From Ohtaekwangia sp. (GTDB lineage Bacteria > Bacteroidota > Bacteroidia > Cytophagales > Cyclobacteriaceae), in NCBI GenBank assembly GCA_021155195.1, contig JAJNPV010000030.1, positions 186,001-250,000 on the forward strand: 64,000 bases of DNA, in the 5' to 3' direction. Numbering within the stretch: position 1 is the stretch's first letter; each line of letters begins with the position of its first letter. The translations under genes and the position numbers were made by a program. Below, piece by piece: positions 25,831 to 34,064 of this stretch. The notes beneath the pieces were generated by a model. The model was not told the DNA's origin and did not search any database. It was given only the letters and a program-made list of their open reading frames with translations.

Positions 25831-26919
25831 TTAAATCGTCACTCTTTTACTTTGCGCAACTGAACGATAGACTGCTTCCACAACCCGAATGTCTTTTAAT
25901 CCTTCTTCACCAGGTGCAATCAACGGAGTATTATTCATAATGGCCAACGAATCGTGATCCATTTGAGTGGCTTGCTCATTGTTAATAGGTGCGTTCAATC
26001 GGATGCCATCACTGGTTTCGCCATCAATTCCGTTGTACGCCTGAAATGGGGAGAGTTTATACCAGCCTTTGCTACATGTTACCAACAAATCGTTCATTCC
26101 TTTTCCAAAGCTTGCTTCGCAGGCGGCCGTGGCTCCACCGGGAAATTCAAGATCAAACTTCATGGTCTCCTCTACTTCTTTATAAATTTCTGGTCGGGTT
26201 GTAGATGCGTGGGCGGTAACAGCAATAGGCTCAAGACCTACACTATAACGTGCCGCATTTAATGGATACACACCCATATCGCCCATTACACCACCACCCA
26301 TACTTTTCTTTTGCTTCCAATGATCGGTGCGCGGATCAAAGTATCCGGCTTTGGCTTCAACTTTCAATACTTTTCCATACACTAAATCTTTTCTAAACTG
26401 AATAATCTTTTGCGTGTTGGGTTCATGTTGCATACGATATCCAATCGCCAGCTTCACTTTATTTTTTGCGCACGCATCGATCATGCTTTTACATTCAGCC
26501 TCAGTAACTGCCATCGGCTTTTCGCACCACACGTGTTTGCCTGCTTTGGCGGCCCGAATGCTATACTCGGCATGCATGGAGGGCGGCAACACGACATACA
26601 CCACATCAATGTCCGGATTGTTAGCGATGGAATCAAAGTTTTGATAGTTGTAAATATTCTTATCGGCAAGGTTATACTTCTTTTTCCAAGTCTCTGCTTT
26701 GGAGGGTGTGCCCGTAACAACTCCCGCAAGGTGACAATGTTTGGTTAGTTGAAGTGCCGGAGCCAGCAAGTCGGTGCTATAATAACCAAGCCCTACTAGC
26801 GCCACGCCTAATTTTTCTTTCTTCTTTTGCAGAAGAATGTTTGAAAAAGATGTCTGACTTATGATTACCCCCGCAGCCGTGGTTGCTGTCTGTTGTAGAA
26901 ATTTCCGCCTGTTGATCAT
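25831..26919 (-). CDS. Exported Gfo/Idh/MocA-family oxidoreductase
   Basis: A 362-residue protein. The N-terminus MINRRKFLQQTATTAAGVIIS is a Tat-type signal (NRRKFLQ) followed by a hydrophobic stretch, so it is exported folded, probably with its cofactor bound. The Rossmann part has VALVGLGYYS and the catalytic-region motif WCEKPMAVT with the Lys of the family; later parts include GGGVMGDMGVYPLNAARY, typical of glucose-fructose oxidoreductase relatives. NAD(P) is the expected cofactor and a sugar the expected substrate. It is transcribed alone. Confidence 0.85.
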   Translation of the reverse strand: MINRRKFLQQTATTAAGVIISQTSFSNILLQKKKEKLGVALVGLGYYSTDLLAPALQLTKHCHLAGVVTGTPSKAETWKKKYNLADKNIYNYQNFDSIANNPDIDVVYVVLPPSMHAEYSIRAAKAGKHVWCEKPMAVTEAECKSMIDACAKNKVKLAIGYRMQHEPNTQKIIQFRKDLVYGKVLKVEAKAGYFDPRTDHWKQKKSMGGGVMGDMGVYPLNAARYSVGLEPIAVTAHASTTRPEIYKEVEETMKFDLEFPGGATAACEASFGKGMNDLLVTCSKGWYKLSPFQAYNGIDGETSDGIRLNAPINNEQATQMDHDSLAIMNNTPLIAPGEEGLKDIRVVEAVYRSVAQSKRVTI

Positions 26920-27024
26920 ATTGGGTTATTATTGAGTATGCAGTCTGATAAAGATACAAGTATCCCAATCATCAAGCAACGATTCATTCAATAACAAGAT
27001 CGTAAAATATAAGCTTCTAACACA

Positions 27025-29628
27025 TCACTCAGACCGTAACGATTCGACAGGATTTGTTTTGGCAGCTTTGATGGAGTGGAAACAAGTAACAACAGTGGCA
27101 AGTATGAGCACAGCCAAACCAGAAGCAGCAAAAATCCACCAATCTATGTTAATCTTGTAGGCAAAATTATTTAACCATTTATCCATGCCATACCAGGTAA
27201 GCGGAACGGCAATAGCAAAACTAAGAACTACGAGACGTCCAAATCGAGATGAAATCATCGCGGCAATAGCAGCAATGTTTGCGCCTAACACTTTTCTAAT
27301 TCCAATTTCCTTGCTTCGACTCTCCACCGTGTAGGCCGATAAGCCAAGTAATCCCAAACACGCAATCGCGATTGCCAAGCCAGAAAAAAACTGAACAATT
27401 TTACCCATGCTGTCTTCCTCTTTATAAATTAAATTCAACCGATCGTCTAAAAATTCATAAGAGAAAAGACTATTGGGTGCCAATGCTTTCACCGATTTCT
27501 GGATATGCTCCAATCCTTCTGTTGTTTTGCCAGCCCGAATCTTTATGGTGAGGTAACTAACAGCACCTGGCTCATATTCGATAATCAAAGGTTCAATTTC
27601 ATCACGCAATGATGCGAAGTGATAATCTTTTACTACACCTACTATTTTTCCCTTTCGGTGATTTCGGGTAAAATTATCAAGCGACTCATTTACAGGGTGA
27701 CTGAAATTAAAAAGCTCTGCAGCCTTTTCATTAATTAAAAAAGAAGTAGAGTCATTAAACTGTCGTGAGAAATTTCTGCCTGCTGCCAATTTAATGTCCA
27801 TTGCATTCAGATAATCTTCATCCACGCGAAGTACACGCATGGTGGGTATTTTCTCGATATCCGGATCTTTTCCTTCAGGAACAACAGTTTCCATACTTAA
27901 CCGGTCGCCTATTAAACTACCCGTGCGACCCACTGCAAGAATATCCGGACTCTTCAAAAATTCATTTTTAAAAACATCTGCTTCACTGTAGGCGCGCCAC
28001 CACAAATACCCATAAAGTTTTACGTTCACCACTTGTTCCTTATCAAACCCTAAATCTTTGTTCTTCATCAAATTCAATTGCCGATACATTAACATTGAAG
28101 CCGAAATCAACGATACTGACACCACAAACTGAAATACGACCAATCCATTGCGAACCAGCGTAGGTAAAGAACTGGGTAATTTACTTTCTCTTAAGAAAGA
28201 GCCTGTCTTAAAATTTGCAATGAAGATGGCTGGATATAAACCTGAAAGAAGAATGATGAAACCTATAATAATTCCCAGTGTAATCATAAAATCAGATTGC
28301 AGAATTTGCCAAAACACAATTGATCTTCCGGATAGATTATTGTAGACGGGCAAAACTGTGTAATAGATTATAATGGCAAGAGCCACCGATGACACGGTTA
28401 ATAAAATTACCTCTGTCAGGAACTGAGACATAAGTTGCGTAGGTCTGGCACCCATGATTTTACGCATTCCAACTTCTTTAATGCGTTTGATGGCTTGTGT
28501 GGTAAACAAACTCAGGAAGTTTGCACATGCGACTATCAAGATTAATAACTCAACACCTAAAAAGATGTATAAGTACATGATATCACTGTTCGGCTGCATC
28601 TCATTTTCCAGATGGGAATACAGATGGATATCTTTCAGTGGCATTAATTGCCAGGCTTTTGATTCCACCATCTTCTCGATTTCAGGATGTCCATAATAAT
28701 ACTTTCTGATGAACTGCGGCATTCGCTCCGAAACTTTCAAAAAAGTATTGTCCTTCAGTTTTGCATACGTATACATTCCCATCCATCCGCGTCTGTTAAT
28801 CCAATCTTCCGGAACATCCTTATAAAATGTGGGCATTGAAATAAGATAATCAAATTTCAAATGTGTGTTCTCAGGCAAATCCTCTATCACGGCAGTAACC
28901 GGAAACTCAGTCTGGTTGTCGAACTTTAAGACTTTACCAACAGCACTTTCATTTCCGAAGTACCTTGTAGCAACCTTTCTGGTAATCACCACTGTGTTGG
29001 CTGCCGATAATGGATGATGATCACCTTCAATGATTTTAAATTGGAAAAGATTGAAAACGGTGGAGTCGGCATAATAACCCGATACCTCACCGGGATTGTT
29101 ATTATCAGTGTTTACAACCCGTGTTCCATAAAAAGAGAATCGGGCAATCTCATCAATTTCAGGGATGAACTCCTTTATTTCCTGAGCGAGAAGTGGACTA
29201 CTCTTTGCCCAACCCTCACGGTGAACGCGATAAATATTTTCATAGCCGTTGAATGATTTTTCATAACTCAACTCTTCTTGAATATGAAGTGCAATAATTA
29301 ATCCTGAGGCAATGCCCACTGCAAGACCAATAACATTTAATACGTTATACACTTTCTGTTTTACAATGTTGCGAATGGCAACTTTAACATAACTTTTATA
29401 CATACCGTACGTGTTTAAGTTTTTATATCCTTCTGTTGGTCTTATAATTCCTGGTCTGAATAGCAACAGTACATCAATAACAAAGAGAACATCAGCTTTC
29501 CACTTTCCACTTTTAACCTTCCGCTGCTCATAGACTTCCATTAAATCTCCCTCTATATAATCCAACATCTTCGGATGGCAGTACCAGCGGAAGAAGCGGA
29601 GAAAGAGTTTGGGTGGTGCCTGTTTCAT
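27025..29628 (-). CDS. MacB/FtsX-like permease with permease-prefix domain
   Basis: An 867-residue membrane protein. Residues 1-70 form the Bacteroidota permease-prefix segment (FFRWYCHPKMLDYIEGDLMEVYEQR, then LLLFRPGIIRP). Two MacB-like periplasmic domains alternate with FtsX-type membrane units (ANFLSLFTTQAIKRIKEVGMRKIMGA and SRSKEIGIRKVLGAN). Its start overlaps the stop of the preceding permease gene by 4 bp, so the pair is translated together and they are paralogues. No ABC ATPase gene lies nearby, so the energy partner is elsewhere. The operon starts with a PadR regulator. Relatives are often annotated as efflux or lipoprotein-type transporters; the substrate is unknown. Confidence 0.85.
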   Translation of the reverse strand: MKQAPPKLFLRFFRWYCHPKMLDYIEGDLMEVYEQRKVKSGKWKADVLFVIDVLLLFRPGIIRPTEGYKNLNTYGMYKSYVKVAIRNIVKQKVYNVLNVIGLAVGIASGLIIALHIQEELSYEKSFNGYENIYRVHREGWAKSSPLLAQEIKEFIPEIDEIARFSFYGTRVVNTDNNNPGEVSGYYADSTVFNLFQFKIIEGDHHPLSAANTVVITRKVATRYFGNESAVGKVLKFDNQTEFPVTAVIEDLPENTHLKFDYLISMPTFYKDVPEDWINRRGWMGMYTYAKLKDNTFLKVSERMPQFIRKYYYGHPEIEKMVESKAWQLMPLKDIHLYSHLENEMQPNSDIMYLYIFLGVELLILIVACANFLSLFTTQAIKRIKEVGMRKIMGARPTQLMSQFLTEVILLTVSSVALAIIIYYTVLPVYNNLSGRSIVFWQILQSDFMITLGIIIGFIILLSGLYPAIFIANFKTGSFLRESKLPSSLPTLVRNGLVVFQFVVSVSLISASMLMYRQLNLMKNKDLGFDKEQVVNVKLYGYLWWRAYSEADVFKNEFLKSPDILAVGRTGSLIGDRLSMETVVPEGKDPDIEKIPTMRVLRVDEDYLNAMDIKLAAGRNFSRQFNDSTSFLINEKAAELFNFSHPVNESLDNFTRNHRKGKIVGVVKDYHFASLRDEIEPLIIEYEPGAVSYLTIKIRAGKTTEGLEHIQKSVKALAPNSLFSYEFLDDRLNLIYKEEDSMGKIVQFFSGLAIAIACLGLLGLSAYTVESRSKEIGIRKVLGANIAAIAAMISSRFGRLVVLSFAIAVPLTWYGMDKWLNNFAYKINIDWWIFAASGLAVLILATVVTCFHSIKAAKTNPVESLRSE

Positions 29629-32234
29629 TCTGAACGTAGGCTATTTACTGGATTCATTAATGCTGCTCGTATAGCCTGGTAACTCACGGTTACCAATGTA
29701 ATGACCAATGCGCCCAGGCAGGTTACCAGAAATACCCATCCTGAAATCTCTGTACGATATTCATATTTCTGTAGCCAATTGTGCATGAAGTAGTAGGCAA
29801 CCGGAACAGCCAGGAAACATGAAATGATAACCAACACAACAAAATCTTTTGAAAGTAATTTCCAAAGCGTGGGTATGGAAGCACCTAACACTTTACGAAT
29901 GCCAATTTCCTTGGTGCGTTGCTCGGCTACGAAAGTGGCTAATCCAAAAATTCCAAGACAGCTTATAACTAAAGCAAGAATGGCGAAAAATCCGGAAAGC
30001 TTGCCAACCCGAACTTCATCAGAAAACTTTTTGGCAAAATTCTGATCGACAAAGTAATACTCAAAAGGAGAGGCTGGAAAATACTTCTTGAACACCGCTT
30101 CCACATGGGTTAACGCTTCACTTGTACTGAGGTCTTGCGAAAGTTTAATATTTATAACGTTAAGTGCATTGTAGTCAAGAACAAAATAGGAAGGCTTTAC
30201 TGAGCTAAAGGGAGATTCCTTTATTAAGTTTTCAACGACACCAATGATCTTGTATTCCTTTCCAGAAAACTTCAGGGTTTCATTTGTTGGATTCTCCCAG
30301 CCTATTAGTTTAACGGCAGCTTCATTCAGGATAACAGCTCCATTATCTGTACCATGTTCTCTAGAAAAATCGCGTCCTTCTTTGATCGACCACCCAACTG
30401 TTTTTCCAAATTCGTGTGATACTTTATTATGCATGAACAATGGATAAAACCCATCGGCTTTGCCTGTCCACTTTACGTCTGTTGTTCCACCATAATCAGA
30501 TGTGATTGAACCAAGTGACTCCGACATCTCAGCCACAGCCTGTGTATTTAATAAGTCCTGACGCAAGGGTTCGTAATTATTACGAAGTTGTTCTGATTTC
30601 ATATTGATCTCTATCAGCTCGCTACGATTGTACCCCACTGGCCTGTTCATGGCGAAATCAATTTGCATGAATACGACTGCAATGCCAATCATCAGTGCGA
30701 TCGACACGCTAAATTGAAACACCACTAATACTTTACGTGGCAACGATGCCCATCGGCCAGGACGGAATGTGCCCTTTAAAACTTTTACTGGCTGAAATGA
30801 AGAAAGGTAGAAAGCAGGGTAACTGCCCGACAACAGGCCGGTAATCAAACTAAAGGCAATGATAGCTCCCCAGAACCAAGGGTTTGTCCATAATATATCT
30901 ATCTGCTTTCCTGCCACCTCATTGAAAAACGGCAACATCAACTGCACCATGACGAGTGACAATACAAAGCCGAGTGTTACAGTAAGTAGGGATTCACAGA
31001 TGAATTGAAAAATAAGTTGCATACGAACCGAGCCAATGCTTTTGCGAATGCCTACTTCACGGGCTCTTTTTTCAGAACGTGCTGTGGCAAGGTTCATAAA
31101 ATTGATGCAGGCCAGCAACAAAACAAAAATGCCAATTAGGCCGAAGAGCCACACATATGTAATTTGTCCGCCTTCATTCACACCATTTTCAAAATCTCCA
31201 TACAAATGCCATTTGCTCATTGGGTGTACAAAGAATTCTGGTTTATAACCAGGTGGATTATCACGCTTCATGCGGATGTCTTTAATTTTTGAAGACACTT
31301 CACTAAAATCCTTTCCCTCTTTCAGTTGGGCAAAAATCTGCCATGAATTTTCGTCCCAGGCATGAGCAGAATTTTTGACCCACGGATCCTGACTTTCGTA
31401 CAAAGCCCAAGGGGCCAGGAAAGAAACCTCCTTGAAAGCACTGTTGTCTGGAAAATCTTCATACACCCCGGTAATTTTCACGCTGACGTTTTCATTGAGC
31501 GCGATAATCTTATTAAGTGGTTCTTCATCGCCAAATAGATCATGCGATAGCGTGTTCGATAGCATGATTGTATTTACATCATTCATATCGTTGCGCGAGC
31601 CGGCAAGCATCTTAACCGACATCATATCATTAAAATCTGGTTCTACATAATTTCCCACTCTTACCAATTGTTTATCATCAACTGCCAAGGTTGCGTCTTT
31701 AGTGTAGGAAGACAAACTCACACGCTCAAAATCGGGGTATTGATTCCGAAGTTCAGTAGCCAATGGAATTGGTAATGAGTTGTAGGAAGTCTTCTCCACA
31801 TCAAACTTTACAAATTGCCATAGCTGGCCAATGCGATCATAGTTTTTAAAACTTTTATTGAAAGAAAGTTCATCCCAGATCCAGAGCCCGATCAGGATAG
31901 TAACAGCCATTCCCACAGCCAATCCCCCGATGTTGATAGCGGAGTAACTTTTGCTTCTTAATAAATTGCGCCATCCAACTTTTATATAACTCTTTACCAT
32001 ACCGTAGTTGTTTAAATTCCAGTAATCTTCTGCTGGTCTTATAATGCCTGGCCTGAAAAGCAGCAACACATCAATGATAAAACGTACATCCGCTTTCAGC
32101 TTTCCTCTCAATGCTTTGCGCTTTTCATACACTTCCATCAAATCACCCTCTATATAATCTTGCATCTTCGGGTGGCAGTACCACCGGAAGAAGCGGAGGG
32201 CATATTTAGGAGGAGTGTGCTTTTCTGATTTCAC
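29625..32234 (-). CDS. MacB/FtsX-like permease with permease-prefix domain (paralogue)
   Basis: An 869-residue paralogue of the following gene with the same layout: prefix segment ALRFFRWYCHPKMQDYIEGDL near residue 12 and LLLFRPGIIRPAEDYWNLN, then the first membrane helix, MacB-like periplasmic domain, FtsX unit (INFMNLATARSEKRAREVGIRKSIG) and a second set ending AEQRTKEIGIRKVLGAS. It lies 54 bp after the padR gene and overlaps the next permease by 4 bp. The two permeases may act as a heterodimer; that is an inference from coupling and similarity. Confidence 0.85.
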   Translation of the reverse strand: MKSEKHTPPKYALRFFRWYCHPKMQDYIEGDLMEVYEKRKALRGKLKADVRFIIDVLLLFRPGIIRPAEDYWNLNNYGMVKSYIKVGWRNLLRSKSYSAINIGGLAVGMAVTILIGLWIWDELSFNKSFKNYDRIGQLWQFVKFDVEKTSYNSLPIPLATELRNQYPDFERVSLSSYTKDATLAVDDKQLVRVGNYVEPDFNDMMSVKMLAGSRNDMNDVNTIMLSNTLSHDLFGDEEPLNKIIALNENVSVKITGVYEDFPDNSAFKEVSFLAPWALYESQDPWVKNSAHAWDENSWQIFAQLKEGKDFSEVSSKIKDIRMKRDNPPGYKPEFFVHPMSKWHLYGDFENGVNEGGQITYVWLFGLIGIFVLLLACINFMNLATARSEKRAREVGIRKSIGSVRMQLIFQFICESLLTVTLGFVLSLVMVQLMLPFFNEVAGKQIDILWTNPWFWGAIIAFSLITGLLSGSYPAFYLSSFQPVKVLKGTFRPGRWASLPRKVLVVFQFSVSIALMIGIAVVFMQIDFAMNRPVGYNRSELIEINMKSEQLRNNYEPLRQDLLNTQAVAEMSESLGSITSDYGGTTDVKWTGKADGFYPLFMHNKVSHEFGKTVGWSIKEGRDFSREHGTDNGAVILNEAAVKLIGWENPTNETLKFSGKEYKIIGVVENLIKESPFSSVKPSYFVLDYNALNVINIKLSQDLSTSEALTHVEAVFKKYFPASPFEYYFVDQNFAKKFSDEVRVGKLSGFFAILALVISCLGIFGLATFVAEQRTKEIGIRKVLGASIPTLWKLLSKDFVVLVIISCFLAVPVAYYFMHNWLQKYEYRTEISGWVFLVTCLGALVITLVTVSYQAIRAALMNPVNSLRSE

Positions 32235-32288
32235 TTTTTCTTAATTTCAATAATTGACAGTTTGACAAATAACAATTGCCAATATTGC

Positions 32289-32645
32289 CTACTGCCAATT
32301 GACTATTGTCAACTTGTTGGTTTGTAGCACTGTTTTAGGAATTGCCTGCCAGAGTTGATCACGCGATGACTTGGCGTACTGCATGGCCTTCTTACCGAGT
32401 GCAGTAATTTCAAAATAGCGCTTGGGTCTGCCGGCTCTTTCTTCTGTTGCTTCGCCAGCAAAAGATTTTAAGTAGCCTTTATCTTCTAATCTTTTGAGTG
32501 CGGTATGGAGTGCACCCATGCTTACTGTGCGCGCTAACCGCGATTCGATTTCCTCTTTAATGGCTACACTATAGGCCGAATTATTCAAGATGCCCACAGT
32601 AAGAATGACAATTTCCTCGAACTCCCCTAGTTGGTAATTTTTCAT
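32289..32645 (-). CDS. PadR-family transcriptional regulator
   Basis: A 118-residue winged helix protein: LGEFEEIVILTVGILNNSAYSVAIKEEIE, SMGALHTALKRLEDKGYLKS and RPKRYFEITALGKKA, which is the PadR core with the wing. The short C-terminal helix is enough for dimer formation in the small PadR class. It is first in an operon with two prefix-domain permeases, a pairing common in Bacteroidota, and probably represses it. A perfect inverted repeat stands just upstream of its start. Confidence 0.85.
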   Translation of the reverse strand: MKNYQLGEFEEIVILTVGILNNSAYSVAIKEEIESRLARTVSMGALHTALKRLEDKGYLKSFAGEATEERAGRPKRYFEITALGKKAMQYAKSSRDQLWQAIPKTVLQTNKLTIVNWQ

Positions 32646-32653
32646 AGCAATAT

Positions 32654-32678
32654 ATTATTCTCTAAATGTAGGAATAAT
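32654..32678. promoter_or_regulatory. Candidate PadR operator
   Basis: ATTATTC (32654-32660) and GAATAAT (32672-32678) form a perfect inverted repeat with an 11-bp spacer, beginning 9 bp upstream of the padR start codon. Position and symmetry suit autoregulation by the PadR dimer. Regional AT-richness makes chance symmetry possible. Confidence 0.4.
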
Positions 32679-32779
32679 AATTATGCCAGAATTGAAATCA
32701 GGGATTTCTACTTTAGTTTTGAAGTTTCAGTTTTATAAATCGTTCAGAACCGAACGCAAATGATCGAATTTAGGAACCG

Positions 32780-33541
32780 TTACTCAATCTGTTCAGCGGT
32801 TAACTTCTCCTCCACTACCTTCCCATCCTTAACGGAAACAAAGTAGCTGTTGTATTTAGATGGATCGGTAGACACCACTTTAAATGGTTTTCCATTTTTA
32901 AAAATGACACCCGAATAATCATCCATAGCATAGCCGGCTTTAAAAATTCCATTTAAAATATTTTTGTGATACAACGGTCTGCGATATTCTTCACTATGAT
33001 AATGGGGTGAATGACTGTACGGAAGAAACCCTAAACACTCAACAACACTTAGTTCTTTCGGTCGCGAATCGGTAGTACCGTTATCAAACCAGGCCAATGA
33101 ACCCGCACTACCACCTGCCAACACGATTCCTTTTTCCAACGCCTTTTTTAGTACCACGTCAATTCCTTGTGCCTTCCAAATGGCGATCATGTTTAGTGTA
33201 TTACCGCCTCCAACAACTATAGCATCCATACTTAATAACACTTCTTCAAAGCTAGCCTTTTGATTGTACGAACTGATCCATACTTTTTGAACATACGGTT
33301 CCACCGATAAATCGTGCACCAGATCATACCAACGAATAATACCTTGCTCACTATCACCTGATGCAGTGGGTAAAAAACATATCTTCGGACGTTCCTTTCC
33401 TGTTAACTTTATAATCTGTTTGATGAATGCTTTATTCTGTCCACCACCATAGGGGAAAATATATTGATCCTGTGCTTGCATGGAAATTGAACTTACTATA
33501 ATCATACAGATAATTACAAACAGATTTTTCATAACCTTCAT
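32780..33541 (-). CDS. Secreted S51-family peptidase (dipeptidase E / cyanophycinase-like)
   Basis: A 253-residue protein with a signal peptide (hydrophobic core, cleavage near MQAQ); the ATG three codons later (33532) is an equal start candidate. It has the S51 features IFPYGGGQN, VVGGGNTLNMI and the nucleophile segment AGGSAGSLAWF with the catalytic Ser, then a His-rich loop SPHYHSEEYR. Dipeptidase E cuts Asp-Xaa dipeptides; cyanophycinase relatives cut beta-Asp-Arg. The export signal is unlike E. coli PepE, so a periplasmic scavenging role is likely. It is transcribed alone. Confidence 0.8.
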   Translation of the reverse strand: MKVMKNLFVIICMIIVSSISMQAQDQYIFPYGGGQNKAFIKQIIKLTGKERPKICFLPTASGDSEQGIIRWYDLVHDLSVEPYVQKVWISSYNQKASFEEVLLSMDAIVVGGGNTLNMIAIWKAQGIDVVLKKALEKGIVLAGGSAGSLAWFDNGTTDSRPKELSVVECLGFLPYSHSPHYHSEEYRRPLYHKNILNGIFKAGYAMDDYSGVIFKNGKPFKVVSTDPSKYNSYFVSVKDGKVVEEKLTAEQIE

Positions 33542-33575
33542 TTTAGAAGTGGAAGATAGGAATAATTAATGTCCA

Positions 33576-33950
33576 CTAAGGCAATTTAAAATCAGGATTA
33601 TAAATAATCCCGATCACATTACCCCAGGGATCTTTTACCGCTGCCACTACGAGTTCACCGCCTACGTTGTGTGGAGCTTCAAATTCAGTAGCTCCTAATT
33701 CCAGTAAGCGTTGATATTCTTTTTCTACATTCGTAGCTCCCCAATAGGTATGAACACTATCGCCTTTTGTTGCGGTTGGGTTTTCATCCGGTATTAAGCC
33801 CAACTCATAGCCAGCAATATTAAAGCCTACATAAAACACCTCATTGAAGTAGGGTTCAGTTTGAAATGCATTTGTATACCACGTGGTAGCATCTTTTAAA
33901 TCAGATACTTTATAAATGGTGGTTCGTAAACCAAGAAATGGAGTTGTCAT
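33576..33950 (-). CDS. VOC (glyoxalase/bleomycin-resistance fold) protein
   Basis: A 124-residue protein with the two beta-alpha-beta-beta-beta units of the VOC fold: LRTTIYKVSDLKDATTWYTNAFQ, then YVGFNIAGYELGLIPDE, and the second half with LLELGATEFEAPHNVGG and VKDPWGNVIGIIYNP. Metal-site residues such as the late Glu or His are not clear, so enzyme activity is uncertain. It lies 34 bp upstream of the peptidase gene on the same strand and may be cotranscribed. Such proteins range from lyases to antibiotic-binding proteins. Confidence 0.8.
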   Translation of the reverse strand: MTTPFLGLRTTIYKVSDLKDATTWYTNAFQTEPYFNEVFYVGFNIAGYELGLIPDENPTATKGDSVHTYWGATNVEKEYQRLLELGATEFEAPHNVGGELVVAAVKDPWGNVIGIIYNPDFKLP

Positions 33951-34064
33951 ATACCAAGAAGATACTAAATTAGGCGCATTGCAGGTAAAAATACGAAAGG
34001 CTAATTAAAAATTCTTTGTAACCTATCGTTGATGTTAGAGTATTGATTTAATAAACTCTAGCTC

